Shown: positions 1 through 8,508 of the stretch, piece after piece
How positions within the stretch are numbered: position 1 is the stretch's first letter
How the letters are laid out: each line of letters opens with the position of its first letter
Source of the DNA: JAVBLD01 sp031553705
Lineage (GTDB): Bacteria; Bacteroidota; Bacteroidia; Bacteroidales; Marinifilaceae
Assembly (NCBI GenBank): GCA_031553705.1
Contig: JAVBLD010000037.1
Coordinates: 1 to 18,712, forward strand
DNA length: 18,712 nucleotides
Direction of reading: 5' to 3'
Made by a program: the position numbers and the translations under genes
Notes under the pieces: model-generated
What the model saw: the letters and a program-made list of their open reading frames with translations, nothing else
What the model was told of the DNA's origin: nothing
Databases searched by the model: none

Positions 1-19
1 TTCTTGCTGCCTGCCACTA

Positions 20-766
20 TTATATCGCGACTTGCATTACATTTCCGTTATCTTCCAAGATCGGTGGATTCTGTTGTAACAACCATGCCTTAAACTGGAG
101 TACCAGTTTAATTGCCTCATCCGGCCGTTCATTGATCAACTGTGCGCTCATCTTGCCTGTCTTGTCGATTTCGTTCAGGAATAACCAGAACTTTTTCTCC
201 GTATAGACGCCCATCAGGTTGGCTTCAACCGTTGAAGTCCACCAGGCAGGCCGAATGGCCGTTGCTTTTAAAATGATCTTTGCCCGTATACGTTCTACCT
301 GTCCTGTACCGACCTGTCCGTTAGGTACGAGTTCTACAACCAGTCTTACCCCTTCCGGTCTTGTTTTCAGGCGTTCGGAATAACGCAGTTTGACAAAGAT
401 AGTATCCCTTATATCATTTTCGCTGAGGTTTGCTTTAAACACATAGTGCGGATCAATGCTATATTCATTCGCATTAGCGGTAGTTGCTTCCGGAATAACC
501 TTTAAACCGAACTGCAGGTCGGAGGCAGGAAGCGGACCGGATAATAATACAACTAAAGGTGCTGTAATCTCGGTAGTCCCTTCCGGGTAGAAAAAGAATG
601 AGGTTGTCGTTGAATCGGCCGATTCCGTACCCGGATACATGGCGTTCACGTAAAACTTTTCAAAAAAGATCTCATTCCCGCCCTGAAATGTCGCGATCTC
701 ATCTTTCTTACACGAAAGAAGGAATACGATCATTATAGTGGATAAAAAAAACAGATACTTTTTCAT
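20..766 (-). CDS. DUF4843-type lipoprotein of the SusCD locus
   Basis: A 248-residue surface or periplasmic lipoprotein of unknown biochemical function. The N-terminus has a Lys pair, a hydrophobic run and the lipobox LLSC, which places the lipidated cysteine at residue 19. The rest is beta-rich, and from its composition and its place after a SusC/SusD pair I assign it to the DUF4843 family, whose members usually follow such pairs. The frame stays open to 817, but the extra 17 residues would precede the signal peptide, so I start at the ATG at 764-766. It begins 65 bases after the susD stop and is probably co-transcribed. In this family it is inferred to help bind or pass on the SusCD ligand. 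The sequence shows no catalytic motif. The family call is from recognition, not a search. Confidence 0.8.
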   Translation of the reverse strand: MKKYLFFLSTIMIVFLLSCKKDEIATFQGGNEIFFEKFYVNAMYPGTESADSTTTSFFFYPEGTTEITAPLVVLLSGPLPASDLQFGLKVIPEATTANANEYSIDPHYVFKANLSENDIRDTIFVKLRYSERLKTRPEGVRLVVELVPNGQVGTGQVERIRAKIILKATAIRPAWWTSTVEANLMGVYTEKKFWLFLNEIDKTGKMSAQLINERPDEAIKLVLQFKAWLLQQNPPILEDNGNVMQVAI

Positions 767-831
767 ATATAAAATAGTTGAAAATTGACATTGAGTTATT
801 TGATAACTATCTAGCATATAATTATTTGTTC

Positions 832-2406
832 TTACAAGCGCTGATCATCCGGAACCGGAACTAAATATTCAGCGCGGGTAAGCGGACGTATCACATTGTT
901 TCCGAAATTTACCGGAGCATCCAGCCGTTTATACAGGTAGAACAATTGGCCTTCGGAAATCCATTCCCTTCTGGCGTCCCGTATCAGTTCGTCCTGAAAC
1001 TCATCCCAACTGTTGATAGAGATCGCCGATAGTGTACCCAGTCCCCTTCTCCGCCTGAGTTCGTTCAGGATTTTTTGGGATTCTGTAAAATTGCCTTGCC
1101 GCGCATAGCCTTCCGCCATGATATAGTGCATCTCTGTTGCCCGGATAGCCGGAAGTATAGTGATGTTTTGATCCCGTATACCTTCATCCTCGCTGAGGTA
1201 ATACTTTCCGGAAAGTGGATGGGTACCATCACCGAGGAAAGTCAGGTACACAGCCCGGTAGTCGTATGACGATTCGTCGTTTCCGCTCTTGTCATACCAA
1301 ATTTTCTGTGCATCGCGGTTAATGATTAACCAGGTAGGCCATGAACCGGCAGAATAGCTTTTGAAAAACTTCCATAATGAAAGCGATTCATAAGCATTTC
1401 CGTTATATAATCCGAATATCAGGTTACTGACCACTTTCAGGTCCGATTTTGAATTCCAGTTGGTTGATTGGACGCCGGCAAAATTATCAATATTGAATGC
1501 TTTTACCATTCCGTAATAGTCTTTGATTTCCAGATTTATAACTTCTTTGGCATAGTTCATCGCTTCGTTATGATTCCCGGCATATTGGTTAACCCGGGCC
1601 AATAGCGCTGTGATGGCGTAGTAATTCAGGCGATATCCTCTTCCTTTAAAGAAATCCTCCCATTTCATCGGGTTGGAGTATATCTCCGTACCGAATGAAA
1701 ACTCATTACGAAAACGGGCATTTCCGGTAATAAATGTACCTATGCCGATCAGCGATTTATCCCACTGGGCTACCAGCTCCCGTGCCCGTTCCAGGTCGCG
1801 GATCACTTTATCCAGGAAAGCTTTTACCGGAATAGACTTGGCATAAGTTTCCGGGTAAGTCTCCACATAAGGAACGTACGACCGTCCGTCATCATTACTT
1901 ACCGAAGGAGCAAACAAGCGTAGCATGTCAAAGTGGACCATCGCTCTGCAGGCCAATGCTTCGCCGAGAATCAGCTTTCTTTCCATCTCTTTGCTTTTGA
2001 AGATATTGGAATCCGCAAATTCTACTTTCTGTATCAGGCTGTTTGCATTAGCTACTGTGTTGAATGCCGTTTGCCAAATGTATTTTATCATAGGAGATAC
2101 CCCTGTATAGGTATAATTGAACTCCCCAGCCTCGACATACGTTTGATCGCTGGTTATATATGCGCTTTCGTCCAATTTGTACTGTTTGGAGATACAATCT
2201 ACAAATCCGAAAGAGAGTTCTCTCCCATACAGATACTCACTACCCATAACATGATATACGCCGAGCAGTAATGAACGATAACCGTCTCCGGTCAACAGAA
2301 GCTCATCTTCCGTGGCCTGTTCCCCCGGTTTTACATCCAGCCAGTCACTACAGGAGAGGCAGGAAAACAGGAACAGTATCGTAAATAGTTTTATATATGT
2401 GTTCAT
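832..2406 (-). CDS. SusD/RagB-family outer-membrane lipoprotein
   Basis: A 524-residue SusD-like lipoprotein, the ligand-capturing lid that sits on the SusC channel at the cell surface. The signal peptide ends in a lipobox with C19 (motif CLSC), followed by the SDWLDVKP sequence typical of the SusD mature N-terminus. Helical repeat segments fill the first half. The C-terminal part has the usual SusD pattern: a REWISEG stretch, then a segment ending in LVPVPDD just before the stop. Length is normal for the family. It starts 20 bases after the susC stop, so the two are surely co-transcribed. The ligand cannot be read from the sequence; SusD-like proteins bind glycans, peptides or other nutrients. 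Confidence is high for family and low for substrate. Confidence 0.95.
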   Translation of the reverse strand: MNTYIKLFTILFLFSCLSCSDWLDVKPGEQATEDELLLTGDGYRSLLLGVYHVMGSEYLYGRELSFGFVDCISKQYKLDESAYITSDQTYVEAGEFNYTYTGVSPMIKYIWQTAFNTVANANSLIQKVEFADSNIFKSKEMERKLILGEALACRAMVHFDMLRLFAPSVSNDDGRSYVPYVETYPETYAKSIPVKAFLDKVIRDLERARELVAQWDKSLIGIGTFITGNARFRNEFSFGTEIYSNPMKWEDFFKGRGYRLNYYAITALLARVNQYAGNHNEAMNYAKEVINLEIKDYYGMVKAFNIDNFAGVQSTNWNSKSDLKVVSNLIFGLYNGNAYESLSLWKFFKSYSAGSWPTWLIINRDAQKIWYDKSGNDESSYDYRAVYLTFLGDGTHPLSGKYYLSEDEGIRDQNITILPAIRATEMHYIMAEGYARQGNFTESQKILNELRRRRGLGTLSAISINSWDEFQDELIRDARREWISEGQLFYLYKRLDAPVNFGNNVIRPLTRAEYLVPVPDDQRL

Positions 2407-2426
2407 GATATATCTTTTTTATTGAT

Positions 2427-5400
2427 TTAAAAACCTATCCTTAAATTAAAGTTATAGTTATGCGCGAAAGGATAGCTTGTTCCCCGCTCCATCTTTACGG
2501 TAGAGAGATGGAATACATCCGTTGCATTGAGTGAGAGCTCCAGGGATTTCAGCCTCCATTTTGAGATCATTGCTTTGTCAAAACTATAGCCTACACTTAA
2601 ACTCCCCAGTCTCAGTATATTATCTGTCTGTACAAACCGGGTGCTCGGTTTTGTTCTTGTGAGGTAGGAATAGGCGCTTTTAATATCCAGAAATCGGGCG
2701 ACATCTCCTGGTTTTTTCCAACGCTCCGTCAATACCCTTTTATCTACGTTATTTAGTTTATAGTCGACATCTTCCACTCTTAATAACAACGTTTCGTTGT
2801 AGATAGATCTTCCCCATTCGTATGCAAAAGCGGATTGCACATAAAAGCCTTTATACGCCACATTGATCGTGAAATTACCGTTGGCGGAAGGTTCTGTATT
2901 TCCCACCTCCACCAAGTCATCGGCGCTCCATGTATATGTACTTGCGTTTGTTCCGCGTTTAATAAATTTTTCTTGTCCGTTTGCCGGATCGATCCCTGCC
3001 GAACGAACCGCCCAAAGAGCATTTTGCGAAACTCCTTCATATAATTGGATGACAGGCCGGATGGCTGCTTCCCTGTATTCGGGATACTGTGATTCATAAT
3101 TTTCACGTACCAGTTCGTTGTAGCGCTGCGATTCTGCTCCTAATTTAAGAATCTTATCCCTGTTCCGGGCCAGGTTTGCCACGACAAATACCCGCCAGTT
3201 TTTTGTTTGTAACGGTATGGCAGTCAGCTTAAACTCCCATCCTTCATTTAACAGGGATCCGCCATTGGATTGGAATTCCACAAATCCGGAAGAGGTTTGA
3301 ACGCCCATCTTATCAATCATATTGATCGTTTTTTTGTGATAGTATTCTACTCCCAATGTGAGGCGTTGTCCCCATAAATAAACTTCTGTTCCGATGTCGG
3401 TGGTATGAACCTGTTGTCCTTCCAAATTCTGGTTACCCAGATAAACGATTCTGGACGCCGGCCCCATATAGTACCAGCCTAACGGATCGATGGCATAAGT
3501 TGTAACGGCCGCATAAGGCTCAAAACCTACGTTACCGGTCGTACCGTAAGAAGCTTTTAATCGTAATTCCGTGAGGATGTCTTTATTAATGTTAAACCAT
3601 GGAAGATTTTGAATATTAACTCCGGCACCTATCGACCAGTAGAGCCCGAAACGTTCGTCGGAACCAAATTGCGAGTTCCCTTCCATATTGATATTTCCGT
3701 TTACATAAGCGATATTAGAATAGGTGTAGTTCAGAAGCGCTTTATATCCGATATACCTTATCTGAGAAGTTTCAATTTTATTTTTTTCTCGTTGCCGGGC
3801 CGCAAATGCCGGACTGTAGAATTGTCCTAATTGAAATCCGTTGTAGGTGGCTTCTTGTTTTTCTATTTTTTCATCAGAGATCTCAAAAGCTCCGGACAGG
3901 GAGAGATTGTGTAATCCGAAAGTCGGGAAGTAACGTAGTTGAAACAATGCATTCCAACGATACGAATCGGTAAATTGCTGATATAATTCTCCTTTATCTA
4001 TAGCTGGGGCGTAATCATATTTCAATAGGGAAGGATCTTGGAAACTTTCTAATTTACGATCTAATTTCTGGATGCCGACCTGTCCTTTAGCTTCAAAATT
4101 GTTAAACGGATTATAGAATGCAATGAATTTATTCTGTAAATCGTTAATGCGGTCTCTGTTTGAATAGCTTTTTGTGGTTGTTCTCCAAAGCGGATTTTCA
4201 TCGCCAGCAAGCCCTTTGAATTTCTTCAGGTAATCTCCGAATTCGTCATAAATCTCTTCGTATGGTTGCTGTTTTACATAGGTGGAGAACTCGCCGTATG
4301 GAGAGTCTTCCGCTTTGGTACTGTTATAGGAGACTACGTTGTTTAACCGTAATTTTCCGTAATTATAATACACCGTTAAATCGCCTCCATATTTATTCCG
4401 GTATGAACCTTTCATTACTCCGGGAGTGCCGTTGGCGTTCACCCCGATCATATACCGGAGGCTTTCAACCCCTCCCTGAAGAGTGAATCGGTGTGTTGTG
4501 GCGTATGCATTATGTAAAGGCAATGCCAACCAATCGGTATTTACACCCCGAAGGATCTGATTTTTTTTATTGTTATACTCTACATCCAGATAGGGTTGAT
4601 TCCACTCCTCCCCCTTTTTTGCAGTATATAAGCCGGCCAGCCGCTCAATCTCCAGTTTTTCGGAAGCATTGGCCATGTTATAATCGGACAGGTCCGGTAG
4701 TGTTGCCGCCAGACCAAATGAATAGTTTATATCCAGGTCGCCCGGCCGTGGAGCGATGGTAGTAATCACGATTACACCGTTTGCCGCACGTGATCCGTAA
4801 AGCGCAGTGGCCGTAGCATCCTTCAGGATAGAGATACTTTCTACCCGGTTAATGTCCAGGTCGTAGACTGTTTGGATATTTACCTCGAATCCATCCAACA
4901 TAAAAATCGGAAGATTCGGGTTACGGTCAAACATATCCGTGCGTTGGGTCAGCTTCATCTCTTCCGCTTCCAGGCTTTTATCGGCAATACTCGATTCTCC
5001 CCGAAGCGTGAATTGAGGCAGTGCGTTCGGGTCCGATCCGAATATATTATTTTCCCTGACCCGGAGCGATGGTTCAAAAAACTGGATGGCATTCAGTATA
5101 TTCCGGCTATCTATCCGTAACAGGTCTTCCTTCTTTACCTGGGTCACGCTTCCGGCGTAAGTTGATCGGTTAATATTGAAATATCCCGTGATGATCACAT
5201 CTTCCAGCACCTCAGCCGATTCGATAAGCGTAATGATATACTCTTTCTCTCCGCTCAAGATTTTCTCATCTTTTATATCAGCAGGTTTTACCTCTTTTGT
5301 CTTCATCCCGACAAAGCTGAATACGACGACAGTCTCTTTCGCATCGGGCACTGAAATAGAGAAGCGACCGGAGACATCTGTGGAGGTTCCGATCAAGGTT

Positions 5401-5858
5401 CCTTTGATCAGCACGGTCACTCCGGGAAGAGCACTCCCTTTTGAGTCGACTACCTTACCCTTGAGAAGATGGGTTTTTTGTTGAGGAAAATTTGCCTTTT
5501 CTGTTATCCGTTTGATAATGATGGCATCATTTTTCTCGACAAATTCCAAGCCTGTACCTTCGAGGCATTTTTGAAGGATTTTCTCTAGGGTAGCACCCTT
5601 TTCATTCAGTTTAATATCCGTTACGCTGGCAATGTCATCATCGCTGTACATAAAGATAATATCCGTACGTTTCTGCAATTCCCATATCACCTCCTCTAAA
5701 GACGCTTTTTGTGTTCGGATCGTTACCCGTTGCGCTTTTGCCTCGGCAAATGTTTGCGTAGAGAGACATAGCAGCAACACAATACATAATTTCATGATTA
5801 ATAAAATTTTTCGGCATTTCTCCATCCCTGGAAAGTTGCCATCTCGTTTTTTTCTCAT
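2427..5858 (-). CDS. SusC/RagA TonB-dependent outer-membrane transporter with STN signalling domain
   Basis: A 1143-residue TonB-dependent transporter that imports a SusD-bound ligand across the outer membrane using TonB energy. Domains in order: signal peptide about 13-43, with alternative starts at M12 and M22; STN domain about 45-117; carboxypeptidase-regulatory-like beta domain about 132-212, starting GKVVDSKG; TonB-box region about 216-227; plug about 228-368, with the SusC signature SILKDATATALYGSRAANG; then a large beta-barrel ending in a C-terminal Phe (LRIGF), the usual outer-membrane insertion signal. The STN domain marks a transducer subtype that signals to an inner-membrane FecR protein, which fits the sigma/anti-sigma pair directly upstream. 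The gene lies 76 bases after fecR, across an inverted repeat. There are no frameshifts, and length is typical. Confidence 0.96.
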   Translation of the reverse strand: MRKKRDGNFPGMEKCRKILLIMKLCIVLLLCLSTQTFAEAKAQRVTIRTQKASLEEVIWELQKRTDIIFMYSDDDIASVTDIKLNEKGATLEKILQKCLEGTGLEFVEKNDAIIIKRITEKANFPQQKTHLLKGKVVDSKGSALPGVTVLIKGTLIGTSTDVSGRFSISVPDAKETVVVFSFVGMKTKEVKPADIKDEKILSGEKEYIITLIESAEVLEDVIITGYFNINRSTYAGSVTQVKKEDLLRIDSRNILNAIQFFEPSLRVRENNIFGSDPNALPQFTLRGESSIADKSLEAEEMKLTQRTDMFDRNPNLPIFMLDGFEVNIQTVYDLDINRVESISILKDATATALYGSRAANGVIVITTIAPRPGDLDINYSFGLAATLPDLSDYNMANASEKLEIERLAGLYTAKKGEEWNQPYLDVEYNNKKNQILRGVNTDWLALPLHNAYATTHRFTLQGGVESLRYMIGVNANGTPGVMKGSYRNKYGGDLTVYYNYGKLRLNNVVSYNSTKAEDSPYGEFSTYVKQQPYEEIYDEFGDYLKKFKGLAGDENPLWRTTTKSYSNRDRINDLQNKFIAFYNPFNNFEAKGQVGIQKLDRKLESFQDPSLLKYDYAPAIDKGELYQQFTDSYRWNALFQLRYFPTFGLHNLSLSGAFEISDEKIEKQEATYNGFQLGQFYSPAFAARQREKNKIETSQIRYIGYKALLNYTYSNIAYVNGNINMEGNSQFGSDERFGLYWSIGAGVNIQNLPWFNINKDILTELRLKASYGTTGNVGFEPYAAVTTYAIDPLGWYYMGPASRIVYLGNQNLEGQQVHTTDIGTEVYLWGQRLTLGVEYYHKKTINMIDKMGVQTSSGFVEFQSNGGSLLNEGWEFKLTAIPLQTKNWRVFVVANLARNRDKILKLGAESQRYNELVRENYESQYPEYREAAIRPVIQLYEGVSQNALWAVRSAGIDPANGQEKFIKRGTNASTYTWSADDLVEVGNTEPSANGNFTINVAYKGFYVQSAFAYEWGRSIYNETLLLRVEDVDYKLNNVDKRVLTERWKKPGDVARFLDIKSAYSYLTRTKPSTRFVQTDNILRLGSLSVGYSFDKAMISKWRLKSLELSLNATDVFHLSTVKMERGTSYPFAHNYNFNLRIGF

Positions 5859-5895
5859 AACTTTGTAATGTTAATTTAATAATTAATAGCTGAGG

Positions 5896-5929
5896 TTACC
5901 GGGGAATGTTTGGTCGCAGATCCCGGTAA
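5896..5929 (-). promoter_or_regulatory. Inverted repeat between fecR and susC
   Basis: TTACCGGG at 5896-5903 and CCCGGTAA at 5922-5929 form a perfect 8-bp inverted repeat with an 18-base spacer. It sits 6 bases after the fecR stop codon and 37 bases before the susC start. On the minus strand it is not followed by a uridine run, so a simple intrinsic terminator is doubtful. It could be an attenuator, an mRNA-processing or stabilising hairpin separating regulator from transporter levels, or an operator beside the sigma-dependent susC promoter. The repeat itself is directly seen; the role is inference. Confidence 0.5.
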
Positions 5930-5934
5930 TTTCT

Positions 5935-7086
5935 TTATAGATCGTCGCTGATTGTAATAACGTTTCCGTTGAGCTTGATATTTATTTTGTTCGTAGCGTA
6001 AATGACATCGACTATTTCATCAACTCTACCATATCGCTTCAGGGAGCCTGAAAAGCGCAGATCCTTTGCGGACGATTGGAGGTATACGACATCTACGCCG
6101 TACCAACGCGACAATTTATCCATTACCGTCTCCAAGCGCTCATTTTTAAATACAAACAGTCCCTTAACCCATGCTGTGTAAAGCAGGACATCCACCTCTT
6201 TTAACTCCGATCGTTTTGTCTCTTTGTTGAACGTAAGTTGTTGATTTGGTTTTAACAACCGGTTATTGGCCAGAACCTCGCCTTGTACCAATGTCGTTTG
6301 TATGGTTTTTTCTTTCGGATAGGCACTTATATTGAAACTTGTGCCTGTTACTTCAACATTCATCTCGTCGATTATAACCACAAACGGCCAGTCTGACGCT
6401 TTTTTCACTTCAAAATAGGCTTCTCCGCTAAGGTGTACACGTCGCTCGTTTTTATTAAACCATTCCGGATACTTCAGACTCGACTCGCAGTTGAGCCACA
6501 CTTTTGTTCCATCGTTCAACACTATACAATAGTCAGCCATGGCAGGTACATTAAATATATGGTATGCTCCTTGATCGGGGTGCATTTGGGTGTTTTCATA
6601 AACCAACCGGGCCGCCGAGTCATTTTTTACCACAACTCCTTTACTGTTGTTAAATTCGGCTACCTGATTCTCCAGAATGACCCGTTGTCCGTCCGGCAAG
6701 ACCAGTTCCGCCTTTCTTTTTGCGATGGCTAACTCCTGAATAACCGGTTTTTGTATGGCATCCGGTCCCACACTGTCTGAAATGTTTTGTAACCATGCTC
6801 CGGCAATCAGTAAAATACAACATGCAGCAGCTCCGATCCAGTGATATGTTTGCCGTTTTTTCCGGAGAAGATTTGCCCGGAATTTTTTAAACTCCAAATG
6901 TACATCGACCTGATTTGCTGATTCTTTATGTAACCAAGCTTCCCGGTTTATCCTGATTTCACGGAACAGGGAGAGGTTGTCGTCCTGCTTCAGCCAATCC
7001 TGAAACTCTCCTTCAAGCAGTTTTTCCGGAGAGTGAAGATGTTCTATAATGTAGTTGATTTTATCGAAGTCGTCTTTGCTTTCCAT
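5935..7086 (-). CDS. FecR-family anti-sigma factor
   Basis: A 383-residue inner-membrane anti-sigma/sigma-regulator. Residues 1-80 are charged and should be cytoplasmic, binding the sigma factor. One membrane segment covers about 82-99 (IGAAACCILLIAGAW). The periplasmic part holds a FecR domain about 178-275, with the motifs LNDGTKVWLN, HLSGEAYFEV and VEVTGTSFNI, then a DUF4974-like C-terminus about 311-380, which is the part expected to meet the STN domain of the neighbouring SusC protein. Its start codon lies inside the 3' end of the sigma gene (26-base overlap), suggesting translational coupling and matched amounts of the two proteins. An A-rich stretch, including seven consecutive A at 7095-7101, precedes the ATG, which is common before Bacteroidetes starts. 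Family assignment is secure; the signal is unknown. Confidence 0.95.
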   Translation of the reverse strand: MESKDDFDKINYIIEHLHSPEKLLEGEFQDWLKQDDNLSLFREIRINREAWLHKESANQVDVHLEFKKFRANLLRKKRQTYHWIGAAACCILLIAGAWLQNISDSVGPDAIQKPVIQELAIAKRKAELVLPDGQRVILENQVAEFNNSKGVVVKNDSAARLVYENTQMHPDQGAYHIFNVPAMADYCIVLNDGTKVWLNCESSLKYPEWFNKNERRVHLSGEAYFEVKKASDWPFVVIIDEMNVEVTGTSFNISAYPKEKTIQTTLVQGEVLANNRLLKPNQQLTFNKETKRSELKEVDVLLYTAWVKGLFVFKNERLETVMDKLSRWYGVDVVYLQSSAKDLRFSGSLKRYGRVDEIVDVIYATNKINIKLNGNVITISDDL

Positions 7087-7702
7087 TACCTGTGTTTTTT
7101 TCGTGCTTTATATATACACAGGAATGGAAGGAAAATGGGTAGGCTTCTTTGCGGGGAAAATGAATATTTTTTTGATGATATAAATAGAGGAATAGGATCG
7201 GAGACTCCGGAAACTCTTCTCGCAATATGGATAATCCATGGGATATGTGATATTTAACTGTATTTACCGAAATGTTCATTGCCGACGCAATCTCCCTGTA
7301 TTTTTTACATTCCAGAAAACACATCCGCATTACACTCCGGCATTTTTCAGGTAAGGTATCTATACGCTGGATAATATGTTCGATTAATACATCTTCATTG
7401 TCCGCTTTAAAAGCATCGTATATTTCGGAAGCATTTAGTTGCTTCAACTCATATCGTTTTTGTACTTTCCGGTGTTCCAGGTGGTTCAGGCATCGATTCC
7501 GTATAAGACTCATCAAATAGGGGAAGATCGGTTGCTGAAAATCGATTTTTGTCCGGTCTCTCCATATTGTAATAAATACATCATGGGTCATGTCTCCGGC
7601 AACTTCCGTATCCCGGACAAGACTCATCGCATGGATATACAACTTTTTATAATACTGTTCAAACAATTTGCTAAACAGCGTGATATAGTCCTTCTCGTTC
7701 AA
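7061..7702 (-). CDS. ECF RNA polymerase sigma factor, Bacteroidetes FecI-like
   Basis: A sigma-70 family ECF factor that should direct RNA polymerase to the susC promoter once FecR lets it go. Region sigma2 covers about residues 9-75 (DMTHDVFITIWRDR) and sigma4 about 112-163, with the helix-turn-helix stretch KYREIASAMNISVNTVKYHI. No in-frame ATG precedes the sigma2 region. The frame is open back to 7759, with TTG codons at 7735 and 7702. I prefer the TTG at 7702 because AGG lies six bases upstream and the protein then begins MNEKDYITLF, as usual in the family (213 residues); starting at 7735 would give 224. After sigma4 there is a basic tail of about 45 residues, longer than usual, whose end overlaps fecR by 26 bases. 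No second copy or disruption is seen. Confidence 0.9.
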   Translation of the reverse strand: MNEKDYITLFSKLFEQYYKKLYIHAMSLVRDTEVAGDMTHDVFITIWRDRTKIDFQQPIFPYLMSLIRNRCLNHLEHRKVQKRYELKQLNASEIYDAFKADNEDVLIEHIIQRIDTLPEKCRSVMRMCFLECKKYREIASAMNISVNTVKYHISHGLSILREEFPESPILFLYLYHQKNIHFPRKEAYPFSFHSCVYIKHEKNTGNGKQRRLR

Positions 7703-7735
7703 AGCACACCTGGTTTTTATTTTGCAAGGAAGCAA

Positions 7736-8055
7736 TTTTTCCAGTAAATAAAAAGCGTTTTAATGTTTTTATATTTTATAAAATTATCTTTTGGGATAAG
7801 TTTCTGAATAGAAGCCTGTAAGCAGAATTTTTCGACAATAGAGGTAACGATCTGGCAACCGTGCCTGTTGCTGCTCCGCGAAAATAACGACGGCGGTAAA
7901 AGCAAATAGTTGTATGAAGTTTTATAATCTAGGTAGTAGGTACAAATGAAAAAATTCTGATACGAGCGAATAAAAAAGAATTAGTGATTTTTACATCAAA
8001 AACATCTTGTAAATGAAGTGATAAAAGTGTGTTTTTGTTGATTTTCAAACTATAA
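7736..8055. other. AT-rich upstream region of the sigma gene
   Basis: A non-coding stretch between the efflux operon terminator and the sigma factor gene, AT-rich and presumably holding the sigma promoter on the minus strand. I found no exact copy of the Bacteroides -7 consensus TAnnTTTG here. A 62-codon TTG-started minus-strand frame (7717-7905) crosses it, but its composition is not protein-like. No tRNA-like fold or strong hairpin was seen apart from the terminator at its right edge. Confidence 0.5.
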
Positions 8056-8085
8056 TGGAGTAGGGAACGCAAAGTCCCTACTCCA
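8056..8085 (-). terminator. Hairpin terminator of the metal-efflux operon
   Basis: TGGAGTAGGGA at 8056-8066 pairs perfectly with TCCCTACTCCA at 8075-8085 around an 8-base loop. The hairpin starts 7 bases after the stop codon of the HMA-domain gene. On the minus strand the stem is followed by TTATAGTTTG, a weak uridine tract, so it is either an intrinsic terminator or a 3'-end stabilising hairpin. It separates the efflux operon from the sigma/FecR/SusCD locus. Confidence 0.75.
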
Positions 8086-8092
8086 GATCAAT

Positions 8093-8470
8093 TTACTTCC
8101 TGTATTTGCAACAACCGTGCAAAGCATTGTAAGCTTTGTCGTCCGCTTTATCCTTTTCGGTGTCGTACCCCGCTTTTGCGATGGCTTTGCTGATCGCGTC
8201 GAGAGACGTTTTGCCCGAATCGTATTGTACTTGCAGTTCTTTTGTTTTCTGATCCCAGGAGGCGTTTTTCACTCCCTCTACGCTTTTAGCCGCTTTTTCG
8301 ATGGTTGCTTTGCACATTCCGCAGTTTCCCTGTACTTTCATGGTGGCTTTGGTTTCACCTTTCTGTACGGTCGCGGTTGCTTTTTGCTGGCTGTAAACAT
8401 AACTGTCGGCATTTACGCCATTTGCCGCTATAAATGCTACAGAGGCAAATAAAAGGATTAACTTTTTCAT
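8093..8470 (-). CDS. Secreted heavy-metal-associated (HMA) domain protein
   Basis: A 125-residue exported metal-binding protein. A signal peptide covers about 1-21 (MKKLILLFASVAF), so it should act in the periplasm, unlike cytosolic CopZ. The HMA domain covers about 42-103 with the pair C50 and C53 (GNCGMCKATIEKA). A conserved C-terminal element, HGCCKYRK, adds C120-C121. The canonical GMTCxxC is altered: one residue before the first Cys is missing and a Met sits between the two cysteines, a form I recall from Bacteroidetes relatives. By hand alignment about 57 of 84 residues match the C-terminal domain of the adjacent CusB-like adaptor, so the two arose by duplication. It is the last gene of the operon, 38 bases after the adaptor stop. 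A likely role is a periplasmic Cu(I)/Ag(I) chaperone standing in for CusF, which is absent. Confidence 0.9.
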   Translation of the reverse strand: MKKLILLFASVAFIAANGVNADSYVYSQQKATATVQKGETKATMKVQGNCGMCKATIEKAAKSVEGVKNASWDQKTKELQVQYDSGKTSLDAISKAIAKAGYDTEKDKADDKAYNALHGCCKYRK

Positions 8471-8508
8471 TTTTCTACTTTTTAAAATTAAACTAAGTAT
8501 ATATCAAA

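Noticed and set aside
7717..7905. 62-codon minus-strand frame just upstream of the sigma gene, possible leader peptide.
   Set aside because: It starts with TTG, lacks domain features, has AT-driven composition and overlaps the sigma start region; more likely random open frame.
7736..8055. Bacteroides-type promoter for the sigma gene.
   Set aside because: No exact TAnnTTTG on the minus strand was found in the gap, so no site is called.
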